A stretch of DNA of 37,740 nt from Bacteroidales bacterium (lineage in GTDB: Bacteria; Bacteroidota; Bacteroidia; Bacteroidales; FEN-979): NCBI GenBank assembly GCA_023231065.1, contig JALNWE010000027.1:1-37740 (forward strand). The letters are read 5' to 3'. A program made the translations under genes and the position numbers. Numbering within the stretch: the first letter of the stretch is position 1; each line of letters begins with the position of its first letter. This document shows positions 7,716-15,892 of this stretch, one piece after another. The notes under the pieces were generated by a model, which saw nothing but the letters and a program-made list of their open reading frames with translations, was not told where the DNA came from and searched no databases.

Positions 7716-8438
7716 TCAGGCCAATTCAAAAGCGCAAAAATAATAATTGTTGGCAGCCCTGATAAGATTAAATTTAAGATAATAACTGCTGATGAAATTC
7801 TGAAAAGCTAAAAATTCATGACGGGGGACATTAAACTGATCAAAAAGGATGATGTCCCCCTTTTTCAGATGGTTTGCAATTGTTGTCAGGACATACAAAG
7901 TTGAGGTATAAATGTCAGCATCCATCATGATAACTTTCCGGTTCCTGTATTCAAAAGATTTTAAAAAACCCGGCAGGGTCTCCTGGAAAAGTCCCTTTAC
8001 AAATGTAACTCGTTGATCATCTATCACCGGTACTTTGGAGTTGGTGGTCATGGCCCCTTTTTTAAAACCGCCCCAGTCTTCAGGTAACCCTTCAAAAGTA
8101 TCAAAACCGGTAAACCGCGAAGTTCCTTGTGTATTGGCTTTGACCCACCAGTCAAAGGAATATCCGCCCGAAACTCCGAATTCCAGGTAATCGATGGGTT
8201 GATCAAGTTGTCTGGCCTTAAAAACATGGTCGTACAAATCATATCGTTTGTTATAGTCCCATTTCGGAGAATAAAAATCATTGAAAGAAATATCACGGTT
8301 CTTGCTGATCCATACGGAAATTTTTGAAAGATAGGCCAGATTTAATAGAAACCCCGAAAAGGGTTCAACCAGCCGATGAAGTTTACATCGGCAAAACAAC
8401 CACTTTGTATTCCGTATCAAACTAATTTTGAACGACAT
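7716..8438 (-). CDS. TylF/MycF-like class I SAM-dependent methyltransferase
   Basis: A 240-residue protein. Residues 84-92 (YLEFGVSGG) form the S-adenosylmethionine-binding loop; GFDTFEGLPEDW at 111-122 and DADIYTST at 173-180 are typical of the TylF/MycF family, in which the acidic pair of the D-x-D-x-Y-x-S-T motif binds the metal for sugar O-methylation. Many relatives sit in glycan or natural-product clusters; here there is no such cluster next to it, although a glycosyltransferase and wecB lie 3-7 kb away. The N-terminal 45 residues are basic and hydrophobic and may form a membrane-associated helix. The ATG at 8436-8438 lies about 20 bases after an exact promoter box. The substrate is unknown. 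Confidence 0.85.
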   Translation of the reverse strand: MSFKISLIRNTKWLFCRCKLHRLVEPFSGFLLNLAYLSKISVWISKNRDISFNDFYSPKWDYNKRYDLYDHVFKARQLDQPIDYLEFGVSGGYSFDWWVKANTQGTSRFTGFDTFEGLPEDWGGFKKGAMTTNSKVPVIDDQRVTFVKGLFQETLPGFLKSFEYRNRKVIMMDADIYTSTLYVLTTIANHLKKGDIILFDQFNVPRHEFLAFQNFISSYYLKFNLIRAANNYYFCAFELA

Positions 8439-8460
8439 AGGATAATTATAAAGAAGGGAT

Positions 8461-8468
8461 CAAAAATA
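8461..8468 (-). promoter_or_regulatory. Bacteroidota -7 promoter box for the methyltransferase gene
   Basis: On the minus strand this is TATTTTTG, an exact TAnnTTTG. The predicted transcript start is near 8456, giving a leader of about 18 bases. Confidence 0.6.
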
Positions 8469-8710
8469 CATCTTTTTTTCAAAAAGGATGGGCCCAATAC
8501 TCCCAATGGTCCGGACTGCGATTTTATTGCAAATTTAACGCGAGCCATTCCATTTGCAGGTAGGCGAAGATGCAAATATATCATATTCAATTATTTAAAA
8601 TTTTGCGTCTTAGTAACTTGGTGGTAAAAAGAAGTTTTCGGAGTGGACGCAACATTCATCAGAAATTTTATAAAATTATGACCGGGATTTTTTTGTTTAG
8701 AAAAAATCTT
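8469..8710. other. A/T-rich intergenic region, no gene recognised
   Basis: This is the longest gene-free stretch of the window, between the divergent methyltransferase and rpmH promoters. A stretch at about 8600-8635 (TTTTGCGTCTTAGTAACTTG and onward) has a loose 9-10 base periodicity that looks like a worn copy of an intergenic repeat. A 47-codon frame from 8570 to 8713 ends inside the rpmH promoter and is probably chance. I see no tRNA, small RNA or binding-site pattern that I can support. Confidence 0.4.
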
Positions 8711-8718
8711 TAATTTTG
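8711..8718 (+). promoter_or_regulatory. Bacteroidota -7 promoter box for rpmH
   Basis: TAATTTTG matches TAnnTTTG exactly and is followed by CAC. A TTTG at 8692-8695 lies upstream but only 15 bases away, shorter than the usual spacer of about 19-21. The predicted leader is about 16 bases. Confidence 0.65.
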
Positions 8719-8738
8719 CACTCCCAAAATAAGTAAAG

Positions 8739-8900
8739 ATGACAAAGAGAACTTACCAGCCCTCGAACAGGAAAAGGACAAATAAACATGGCTTTCGGGC
8801 CCGTATGGCTGATGCAAATGGACGGAAAGTGTTGGCTTCCAGAAGGGCCAAGGGAAGAAAAAAACTGACTGTATCCGATGAAAAATTAGATAAAGAATAA
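8739..8900 (+). CDS. rpmH: 50S ribosomal protein L34
   Basis: A 53-residue, very basic protein. It opens MTKRTYQPSNRKRTNKHGFR and contains RMADANGRKVLASRRAKGRK, the hallmark of bL34, which binds 23S rRNA in the large subunit. The last ten residues (TVSDEKLDKE) form a short acidic tail, as is common in Bacteroidota. In many bacteria rpmH is followed by rnpA; here it is instead closed at once by a strong terminator, so it is a single-gene unit. Confidence 0.97.
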   Translation: MTKRTYQPSNRKRTNKHGFRARMADANGRKVLASRRAKGRKKLTVSDEKLDKE

Positions 8901-8955
8901 TTTTTCTCCACCGGATCTATGAATTGATCTTGAAATTGTGCAATTTTGTATAAAG

Positions 8956-8988
8956 AAAGAAGATAATTTTACGTTATCTTCTTTTTTT
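8956..8988 (+). terminator. Rho-independent terminator of rpmH
   Basis: An 11-bp perfect stem, AAAGAAGATAA (8956-8966) with TTATCTTCTTT (8974-8984), has a 7-base loop. A run of seven T (8982-8988) overlaps the stem end. This is the clearest intrinsic terminator of the window. Confidence 0.9.
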
Positions 8989-9022
8989 ATTTTCTAAAGC
9001 TTTGTAAAATAAGCCCTATCCC

Positions 9023-11503
9023 ATGAAAAATATCCAGGTAAAAAAGTTTTTGCCATATATGGCCGCAATCGTGATCTTTTTTCTGATCACCATCATTTAC
9101 TTCAGTCCGCTCCTCGAAGGCAAAAAGATGCTTCAGAGCGACATTGTGAATTTCAAAGGCGCTTCAAAAGAAATTGTTGATTACCGGGAAAAAACAGGTC
9201 AGGAACCATTATGGACCAATTCCATGTTTGGAGGGATGCCAGCGTATCAGATTTCGACCCGTTATACTTCCAATGTGATCGGATATCTCGATAACATATT
9301 GACATTAGGGCTTCCCCACCCGGCCAACCTGGTTTTTCTTTATTTCATCGGGTTCTTTATCCTGTTGCTCGCCATGGGTGTCAATCCCTGGTTATCCATT
9401 GCAGGCGCCATCGCTTTCGGGATGTCATCCTACTTTTTTATTATCATCGATGCCGGACATAATTCAAAAGCCCATGCCATCGCTTACATGGCTCCTGTTA
9501 TCGCCGGGATGATCCTGACCATGAAACGAAAATACCTCTGGGGAGGGATCATCACTGCTATTTTTCTTTCCTTGGAAGTGAAAGCAAACCATCCCCAGAT
9601 CACTTACTATCTGGCAATAATTGCGTTGTTGCTCGGCCTGTTTAAACTGATCCATTCAATCCGGTTCAAAGAGCTTAAACCTTTCCTTTCTTCTGTTGGC
9701 GTCCTCCTTATTGCCGTTGCCTTTGCGATACTTACCAACATCACCAGCCTATGGGCGACTTATGAGTATGGAAAATATACCATCCGGGGAAAATCGGAAC
9801 TGACCACCGAAAAGGATAACCGTACTTCAGGTCTTGACAAAGATTACGCGACACAGTGGAGTTACGGTGTCGGGGAATCAATGACATTAATGATCCCGGG
9901 GGTTTACGGTGGCTCATCTTCCATTAAGATCAGCCCCAAATCGAAGATCGTGGAAGCCATGAAAAATAACGGGGTGCCTGAGGAAACGATCAACCAGTTC
10001 AGCAGTCAGCCACTGCCATTTATGTATTGGGGCGCTCAACCCTTTACATCAGGGCCTGTATATGTAGGCGCGATCATTGTCCTGCTATTCATTTTGGGAT
10101 TGTTCATTGTAAAAGGCCCCATCAAATGGTGGTTGCTTGTCGCTACGGTTCTTTCCATTGTGCTGGCATGGGGACATAATTTCATGCCAGTGACAGACTT
10201 TTTCCTCAATTATATCCCGGGATATAATAAATTCAGGGCGGTGACCATGATCCTTGTGATCGCCGAATTCACAATGCCTTTATTGGGGATACTGGCGCTC
10301 AGGGAACTTTTTATCCGGCAACAGGAAGTAAAAAAACTTTTCAGGGGGCTTCAGATCGCGTTGATCATCTCCGGAGGTATCTGTTTATTGTACCTCATCA
10401 TACCGGGCGCTTTCCTGAACTTTACCGGATTAAAGGATACCATGTATCAGCAACAGTACCAATTCCCTGACTGGCTGATGCAGGCGATCCGGGATGAACG
10501 TATGCGGGTTGTACGGCTTGATGCCCTGCGATCGTTGATTTTCATCCTTCTTGCCGCCGGCCTTTGCTGGGCTGTACTTTACAACAAGATAAAAAATGAA
10601 TTTGCTTACCTCCTTTTCGGGATACTGATCGTGGCAGATATGTTTACCGTCAATAAACGATACGTAAATAACGACAGTTTTACCTCCAAATCGAAGGTTG
10701 AAAACCCCTATGAACCTTCCTCTGCGGATAAAGCTATCCTGGCTGATCCATCCCTCGATTTCCGCGTCCTGAACCTGATGGTTGACCCTTTTAATGATGC
10801 TTCCGTATCGTATTATCACAAATCAATTGGAGGTTACCATGGCGCTAAACTTCGCAGGTACCAGGAACTCATTGATAACGGGATCGAACCTGAAATCAGG
10901 ACCTTTGCAAAAACGATGAGCACGGATAGCGCTCCGGTCCTGAACATGCTCAACATGAAGTACCTCATTCTTCCCGACAATAACCGCCAACCGGTTGACT
11001 ATCAGAATAAAAATGCCCTGGGCAATGCCTGGTTTGTAAAAAACTATAAAATGGCCGATAACGCCGATGCCGAAATCGGGGCCATCCGTAGTTTCAGGCC
11101 CGATTCCATCGCCATTATCAACAAAGCATTTGCCGAGGATCTTAAAAGCTATACCCCGGCCTTTGATTCTTCCGATAAGATCACCCTGGTTGATTATGAG
11201 CCCAATAAACTCCGGTATAATTATTCGGCAAAAAACAAAGGATTGGCTGTCTTTTCTGAGATTTACTACCCAAAAGGTTGGAATGCATACCTCGATGGGA
11301 ACCTGACCCCCCATTTCCGGGCCGATTATGTGTTGCGGGCCATGGTCCTTCCTGCCGGTAATCATAAGCTTGAATTCAGATTCGAACCCAGTCTGTATTT
11401 CATCGGGGAGAAAATTTCACTGATCAGCTCTGCTTTATTGATTGTGCTCGTCGTACTTTCCATTGGCTACGAAATCAGAAAGAGACAGAAAGCAAAAGCA
11501 TGA
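9023..11503 (+). CDS. YfhO-family multi-spanning membrane protein
   Basis: An 826-residue protein with about a dozen membrane segments from residue 11 to about 560 and again one near 795-815. Between them is a soluble region (about 565-790) containing GGYHGAKLRRYQELIDNG and a strand-rich end with SEIYYPKGWNAYLDG. This matches the YfhO family; Bacillus YfhO helps decorate lipoteichoic acid, and the family resembles GT-C lipid-linked sugar transferases with a short acidic motif near the first membrane helix (here QSD at 39-41). Substrate in Bacteroidota is not known. The last four bases (ATGA) overlap the start of the glycosyltransferase gene, so the two are translationally coupled and probably act in one envelope glycan process. 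Confidence 0.88.
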   Translation: MKNIQVKKFLPYMAAIVIFFLITIIYFSPLLEGKKMLQSDIVNFKGASKEIVDYREKTGQEPLWTNSMFGGMPAYQISTRYTSNVIGYLDNILTLGLPHPANLVFLYFIGFFILLLAMGVNPWLSIAGAIAFGMSSYFFIIIDAGHNSKAHAIAYMAPVIAGMILTMKRKYLWGGIITAIFLSLEVKANHPQITYYLAIIALLLGLFKLIHSIRFKELKPFLSSVGVLLIAVAFAILTNITSLWATYEYGKYTIRGKSELTTEKDNRTSGLDKDYATQWSYGVGESMTLMIPGVYGGSSSIKISPKSKIVEAMKNNGVPEETINQFSSQPLPFMYWGAQPFTSGPVYVGAIIVLLFILGLFIVKGPIKWWLLVATVLSIVLAWGHNFMPVTDFFLNYIPGYNKFRAVTMILVIAEFTMPLLGILALRELFIRQQEVKKLFRGLQIALIISGGICLLYLIIPGAFLNFTGLKDTMYQQQYQFPDWLMQAIRDERMRVVRLDALRSLIFILLAAGLCWAVLYNKIKNEFAYLLFGILIVADMFTVNKRYVNNDSFTSKSKVENPYEPSSADKAILADPSLDFRVLNLMVDPFNDASVSYYHKSIGGYHGAKLRRYQELIDNGIEPEIRTFAKTMSTDSAPVLNMLNMKYLILPDNNRQPVDYQNKNALGNAWFVKNYKMADNADAEIGAIRSFRPDSIAIINKAFAEDLKSYTPAFDSSDKITLVDYEPNKLRYNYSAKNKGLAVFSEIYYPKGWNAYLDGNLTPHFRADYVLRAMVLPAGNHKLEFRFEPSLYFIGEKISLISSALLIVLVVLSIGYEIRKRQKAKA

Positions 11504-12810
11504 AAAAAGCGCTGATCATCACTTACTACTGGCCTCCCAGCGGTGGGGCCGGTGTACAGCGATGGCTTAAATTCGTCAAATACCTTCGCGATTATCAATG
11601 GGAGCCGGTTATTTATACACCCGAAAATCCGGAGTTCCCTGAAACTGACCCTTCCCTTTTGGCTGATGTTCCTCGTGGAATTGAAATCTGGAGGCAACCC
11701 ATCCGCGAGCCTTATGGCGCCTATAAAAAACTGATGGGCAGAAAAAAAGAGGAGAAAATCAATGCCGCTTTCCTTTCTGAAAAGAAAAACAACCGGCTGC
11801 TCGAAACCATTTCTGTTTGGATCCGGGGAAATTTTTTCATTCCCGATGCCCGTAAATTCTGGATCAAACCCTCCATCCGTTTTTTAAAAAAACAATTGCA
11901 GGACCATCCGGTCAGGGTTATCATTTCAACCGGCCCCCCTCACAGTACACACTTGATCGCCATGTCGTTGGCTTCAGAACTTCATATACCCTGGTTAGCC
12001 GATTTCAGGGATCCATGGACCAACATTGATTTTTATAAAGATCTCAAGCTTACCCGCTGGGCTGATAAGAAACATCATACCCTGGAAAAATCCGTTCTGG
12101 AAAAAGCAAATGCCATTACTGTTATCAGCAACACCATGGCCATGGACTTCAGGCAAATCTATCCCCGCGACTATGAGGTTATTACCAATGGATACGACGA
12201 TGCCGATATCGACAGGGGAGGGCCTGTTCAACTGGATAAAAAATTTTCCATTGCCCATATCGGGACGCTGGTCAGCGCCCGCAACCCGGTAACCCTCTGG
12301 GAAGCGCTGAAACAAATACTTCAGGAAGACGAGCGTTTTAAAAATGATTTGGAAATAAAACTGATTGGTAAAGTTGACTACACGGTCAGTGATTCATTGC
12401 ATAAATACGGACTCGGCCCGTTTGTGAGCAGGACCGATTATATGCCTCATAGTGAAGTGATAAAATGCCAACAGGAATCCAGGATCCTTTTGCTCATCAT
12501 CAACAATACGCCGAACTCAAAAATGATCCTTACAGGGAAATTTTTCGAGTATCTGGCAGCCAGCAGGCCCATTTTATGCCTGGGGCCCGAAACGGGTGAT
12601 GCCGCTCAAATCCTGGAGGAGACAAAATCCGGTTTGTTAGCGGGATTTGGCGATGTTGAAACAATGAAAAACAATCTTTTAACTTTCTACCTTCAGTATC
12701 TGTCGGGAAATCCTGTCATCAGACCGCAGCATATCGTTAAATACTCAAGAAAAGCGTTGACCGGTGACCTGGCCCTTCTCCTTGACAGGTTATCCGGCGG
12801 AAACCATTGA
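11500..12810 (+). CDS. Glycosyltransferase, GT4-like
   Basis: A 436-residue GT-B-fold transferase. The N-terminal domain begins ALIITYYWPPSGGAGVQRWL (residues 4-23), the glycine-rich loop typical of GT4 enzymes that remove surface-bound sugars from nucleotide donors. STGPPHSTHLIA (about 146-157) and ADFRDPWTN (about 168-176) follow. The C-terminal domain has LIGKVDY, KFFEYLAASRPIL and a loop that would hold the donor nucleotide. Donor and acceptor cannot be read from the sequence. It overlaps yfhO by four bases and ends 9 bases from the convergent MATE gene. It is probably cytoplasmic at the membrane face, working with the YfhO protein or on O-antigen, capsule or exopolysaccharide. Confidence 0.9.
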   Translation: MKKALIITYYWPPSGGAGVQRWLKFVKYLRDYQWEPVIYTPENPEFPETDPSLLADVPRGIEIWRQPIREPYGAYKKLMGRKKEEKINAAFLSEKKNNRLLETISVWIRGNFFIPDARKFWIKPSIRFLKKQLQDHPVRVIISTGPPHSTHLIAMSLASELHIPWLADFRDPWTNIDFYKDLKLTRWADKKHHTLEKSVLEKANAITVISNTMAMDFRQIYPRDYEVITNGYDDADIDRGGPVQLDKKFSIAHIGTLVSARNPVTLWEALKQILQEDERFKNDLEIKLIGKVDYTVSDSLHKYGLGPFVSRTDYMPHSEVIKCQQESRILLLIINNTPNSKMILTGKFFEYLAASRPILCLGPETGDAAQILEETKSGLLAGFGDVETMKNNLLTFYLQYLSGNPVIRPQHIVKYSRKALTGDLALLLDRLSGGNH

Positions 12811-12819
12811 TTCAGATCG

Positions 12820-14187
12820 TTATTTTTGGGTATATCTCACAATGCCTTTTGATTTCCACCTCCCCATGCGGTAATACCAGTAGTAGAGAATAACCCCTGC
12901 AGACCAACCGATCGGGATCGACCACCAGATCCCCTGCATACCCACCGAAGGATTTTTTGAAAGGAAGTATGCAACCGGGATGCGTACCAACCAAAGAGAG
13001 ATCAGGCTGATGAACATCGGGACCAGGGTATCCCCGGCGCCTCTTAAAACCCCATTGATCACGAACATGACCGAAAAAAGCAGATAGGTCGATCCGATAA
13101 TGATGAGATAATCCCCGCCGATTTCAATGACGACCGGATCGCTGGTGAACATTCGCATCAGATATCGTCTGAATAACACTGTGATGGCGCCAATAATGAC
13201 CGAAATAATGCTGGTGGTGATCAGGGTTGCCCGGAAACCGCTTTTTACCCGGTCGGGACGGTTTGCTCCCAGGTTCTGGCCTACAAATGTTGATAATGCA
13301 ATGGAGAAGCTCATGGCCGGGATAGCAGTGAAGCTATCAATCCTGCCAGCCGCGCTGTAAGCCGCGTTTGCATCCACACCGAATTGATTCACTACCCAGT
13401 ACAAGGCCACCATCCCCGCCGCCACAAAAGTTTGCTGGAAACCGGTCGGAATCCCAATACGGATACTTTTAATGAAAATTTCCTGGTCAAATTTTAATCC
13501 TTTAAAAGAAAACCTGACCACTTTATGGTAACGGTTCAGATAAAGGATCTGTACGATAAAAGCGATGGCCTCAGAAAGCACGGTTGCAAATGCCACGCTC
13601 CAGATGCCCCAATGGAAAACCGGTACGAAGATCAGGTCGAGTATGACATTTAATCCTACCGATCCGATTAAAAAATACAAAGGGGTCCTGGAATCCCCCA
13701 ACCCTCTAAGGATGGCGCTCGTACTGTTATATCCAAAGAGAAAGACCAGTCCTAAGAGAAAAACATTCAGGAACATCATGGCATCAGGAATGATCAGCGG
13801 GGAAAGGTCAATCAACCGGAAGATAAATTCGCTCAGCAGGATTCCCCCTGCAGTAACCACGATCGAAGTAAAGAACATGAAAATATACAGTGTATTGATC
13901 GCTTTCTGGACATTCTCTATTTGCTTTGCCCCGAAATATTGTGAAACGATAATGGTAAAGCCCATGGAAACCCCAATCACAAATGAAACCAGGAGGAAAA
14001 TAATGGGAGCAGAAGTCCCCACGGCAGCAAGCGCTGATTTCCCGATGAACCGGCCGACAATAATGCTGTCGACGACGTTATATAATTGCTGAAAAACATT
14101 ACCCAATAACAAAGGAACTGCAAACTTGAAAATCAACTTTCCTTCATTACCATAACTCAGATCTTTACCATAACTCAGATCTTTCAT
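12820..14187 (-). CDS. MATE-family multidrug/sodium antiporter
   Basis: A 455-residue inner-membrane exporter with about 12 membrane helices in two homologous halves. Family features include PLLLGNVFQQLYNVVDSIIVG near the start, AAVGTSAP, a second-half GIPTGFQQTFVAAG and GVLRGAGDTLVPM. MATE proteins expel organic cations, drugs or metabolites in exchange for sodium or protons; the substrate here is unknown. A TTG at 14229 in frame lies within the promoter box, so the ATG at 14185-14187 is used. The N-terminus carries an exact tandem duplication KDLSYG-KDLSYG (residues 2-13) made by an 18-base repeat. The gene is divergent from rnpB and shares a compact promoter region with it. Confidence 0.93.
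   Translation of the reverse strand: MKDLSYGKDLSYGNEGKLIFKFAVPLLLGNVFQQLYNVVDSIIVGRFIGKSALAAVGTSAPIIFLLVSFVIGVSMGFTIIVSQYFGAKQIENVQKAINTLYIFMFFTSIVVTAGGILLSEFIFRLIDLSPLIIPDAMMFLNVFLLGLVFLFGYNSTSAILRGLGDSRTPLYFLIGSVGLNVILDLIFVPVFHWGIWSVAFATVLSEAIAFIVQILYLNRYHKVVRFSFKGLKFDQEIFIKSIRIGIPTGFQQTFVAAGMVALYWVVNQFGVDANAAYSAAGRIDSFTAIPAMSFSIALSTFVGQNLGANRPDRVKSGFRATLITTSIISVIIGAITVLFRRYLMRMFTSDPVVIEIGGDYLIIIGSTYLLFSVMFVINGVLRGAGDTLVPMFISLISLWLVRIPVAYFLSKNPSVGMQGIWWSIPIGWSAGVILYYWYYRMGRWKSKGIVRYTQK
14149..14184. repeat. 18-bp tandem duplication in the MATE gene start
   Basis: ACCATAACTCAGATCTTT occurs twice, at 14149-14166 and 14167-14184, with no mismatch. It keeps the frame and repeats six residues (KDLSYG) just after the start codon. 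Identical copies suggest a recent duplication or slippage. Confidence 0.95.
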
Positions 14188-14226
14188 AGAGGTATCAAAC
14201 TTTATCAGCGCACCCTTTTGTGGCGG

Positions 14227-14234
14227 CAAAGGTA
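14227..14234 (-). promoter_or_regulatory. Bacteroidota -7 promoter box for the MATE gene
   Basis: On the minus strand this is TACCTTTG, an exact TAnnTTTG, predicting a leader of about 35 bases. It is the left arm of a 10-bp inverted repeat (GCAAAGGTAT at 14226-14235, ATACCTTTGC at 14256-14265) whose right arm is the rnpB promoter box. Confidence 0.65.
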
Positions 14235-14256
14235 TCGATAATTCACAGATTTATCA

Positions 14257-14264
14257 TACCTTTG
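14257..14264 (+). promoter_or_regulatory. Bacteroidota -7 promoter box for rnpB
   Basis: TACCTTTG matches TAnnTTTG exactly and ends 3 bases before the first paired base of helix P1 at 14268, so transcription would start at the mature 5' end of the RNA. Confidence 0.7.
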
Positions 14265-14267
14265 CTC

Positions 14268-14640
14268 AAACAACAGTTCGATCTGTCGCTGTGCCAGATG
14301 GCACAGAGGAAAGTCGGGACAACACAGAGCGCCATGCTTCCTAACGGGAAGGCTCCCGGTTAAAACCCGGGAGACAGCCAGTGCCACAGAGAATAACCGC
14401 CATGTTGGGCAACTCGACGAGTTGCCCAACATGGTAAGGGTGAAAATGCGGTGTAAGAGACCACGCTTCTGCCGGGTGACCGGCCGGAGGGGTAAACCTC
14501 ATGGGTTGAAAGATCAAGTAAACCGGCTGCTAAGGGCTGCTCGCCCGATGCCGGAGGGTAGATCGCTTAAGCTTTCCGGTGACGGAAGGCTCAGATAAAT
14601 GACAGAATAAAACAGAACCCCGCTTACGGAACTGTTGTTT
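14268..14640 (+). ncRNA. rnpB: RNase P RNA, bacterial type A
   Basis: RNase P RNA is the catalytic part of the enzyme that trims tRNA 5' leaders. Conserved core strings are all present in order: GAGGAAAGTCGGGAC near 14307, ACAGAGAATAACCGCC near 14386, GGTAAGGGTGAAAATGCGG near 14433, TAAGAGACCACGC near 14454, and AGATAAATGACAGAATAAAA with CAGAACCCCGCTTAC near 14593-14626. Helix P1 pairs AAACAACAGTTC (14268-14279) with GAACTGTTGTTT (14629-14640), setting both ends and giving about 373 bases. A variable arm at 14400-14434, probably P12, is a perfect 17-base inverted repeat around one central base. The T-rich sequence after P1 (to about 14650) can serve as terminator. wecB starts 22 bases past the 3' end. 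Confidence 0.97.
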
Positions 14641-14660
14641 TTATTTTTATTCAAACAACA
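14629..14660 (+). terminator. RNase P RNA 3' end, T-rich stop and alternative hairpin before wecB
   Basis: The 3' strand of P1 is followed by a T-rich stretch (TTATTTTTATT), so P1 plus these bases can act as terminator. TGTTGTTT (14633-14640) can also pair with AAACAACA (14653-14660), a second copy of the RNA's own 5' sequence placed just before the wecB start. The two pairings exclude each other. Confidence 0.45.
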
Positions 14661-14662
14661 AG

Positions 14663-15718
14663 ATGAAGATCGTTTCCATCGTCGGCGCACGTCCGCAGTT
14701 TATCAAAGCCGCTACTGTTTCCCGTAAGTTACGCGCAAACCCGTCCATCAGGGAATTACTTCTGCACACGGGACAGCATTATGATGAAAATATGTCGGAT
14801 GTTTTTTTCCGTGAGCTGAATATTCCCCAACCTGATTTTAACCTGGGCATTGGTTCCGGCAGCCATGCTGTGCAGACCGGATTGATGTTGCAGGGAATCG
14901 AAACCGTCCTGCTAAGGGAAAAACCGGATATGACGCTCGTTTACGGGGATACCAATTCCACTCTTGCCGGGGCCCTTGCCTCTACAAAGCTTCATATTCC
15001 TGTGGCGCATATCGAATCCGGCCTGCGGAGTTTTAACCGCAGGATGCCTGAAGAGATCAACCGTATTGTAACTGACAGGATTTCAGACATCCTCTTCGCT
15101 CCAACCCAGACCGCGGTTCATAACCTTGATCACGAAGGACTTGTCAACAACACCTGCTTTTCCGGTGATGTGATGTATGACTCCGTATTATATTATCAAT
15201 CAAGGCTCCTCAACGATCCGGATCAATATCAAACACCCTGTATTCCTGAAAAATACCTGCTGGCTACCATTCACCGCGCTGAAAATACCGATGATCTCTC
15301 GAACCTGAAAAGAATTTTTTCGGCTTTCTCCCGTTTACCCTTTGAAATTGTTCTCCCCATCCATCCCCGTACAAAAAAAATCCTGACCGGGACCATCGAA
15401 ATCCCTTCACGGGTCCATATCATCGAACCGGTAGGTTACCTGCAAATGCTGAAACTGACCTTCGATTCCCTTAAAGTACTTACCGATTCAGGGGGATTAC
15501 AAAAAGAAGCTTATTTTATAGGAAAACAATGCATCACTCTTCGCACCGAGACCGAATGGATTGAAACCCTTCACGACAACTGGAATATCGTGACGGGGAC
15601 TGATCCTGACCTTATCGTAAAAGCAGTCAACATGGCCACTCCGGATGCACCCCGGAAAAAAGACTTTGGAGATGGTCACTCGGCCGATATCATAGAGAAA
15701 AAATTACTCTCTTTATAA
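14663..15718 (+). CDS. wecB: UDP-N-acetylglucosamine 2-epimerase (non-hydrolysing)
   Basis: This enzyme interconverts UDP-GlcNAc and UDP-ManNAc in the cytoplasm, supplying ManNAc units for surface polysaccharides. The 351-residue length is slightly short of the usual 360-380. Motifs are GARPQFIKAATV (8-19), HTGQHYDENMSDVFF (35-49), VYGDTNSTLAGALAS (93-107), HIESGLRSFNRRMPEEINR (116-134), HRAENTDD (204-211) and DSGGLQKEAYFIGK. Asp96, Glu118, Glu131 and His204 match the E. coli catalytic set Asp95, Glu117, Glu131 and His213 by my count. The start is the only ATG between rnpB and the first motif. No separate promoter is visible, so it may depend on read-through from rnpB. Confidence 0.96.
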   Translation: MKIVSIVGARPQFIKAATVSRKLRANPSIRELLLHTGQHYDENMSDVFFRELNIPQPDFNLGIGSGSHAVQTGLMLQGIETVLLREKPDMTLVYGDTNSTLAGALASTKLHIPVAHIESGLRSFNRRMPEEINRIVTDRISDILFAPTQTAVHNLDHEGLVNNTCFSGDVMYDSVLYYQSRLLNDPDQYQTPCIPEKYLLATIHRAENTDDLSNLKRIFSAFSRLPFEIVLPIHPRTKKILTGTIEIPSRVHIIEPVGYLQMLKLTFDSLKVLTDSGGLQKEAYFIGKQCITLRTETEWIETLHDNWNIVTGTDPDLIVKAVNMATPDAPRKKDFGDGHSADIIEKKLLSL

Positions 15719-15797
15719 GATAAGCCCAAATCATATTCTCACCATCCTGTCCGGGGTAAAAACACCATAAAATCGGATGAAAAACACCTGATTCCAG

Positions 15798-15822
15798 ACC
15801 GGAAAACCAACCGGTAATTTTT
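15798..15822 (+). terminator. Weak terminator-like hairpin after wecB
   Basis: ACCGG (15798-15802) pairs with CCGGT (15811-15815) across an 8-base loop, followed by AATTTTT. The stem is short, so this is a candidate only. Confidence 0.35.
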
Positions 15823-15892
15823 AACTTGAAATTGTTAATAAAATACTTGATTTTCCTGATGTTTTCATTGATTCCAATCCGGAAATAATTCG

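Noticed and set aside
8570..8713. A 47-codon plus-strand frame before rpmH
   Set aside because: It ends inside the rpmH promoter box, has no promoter and reads like a translated intergenic repeat remnant.
12822..12829. TATTTTTG promoter-like box on the plus strand
   Set aside because: It lies inside the 3' end of the MATE gene with no plus-strand gene downstream; the box is short enough to occur by chance.
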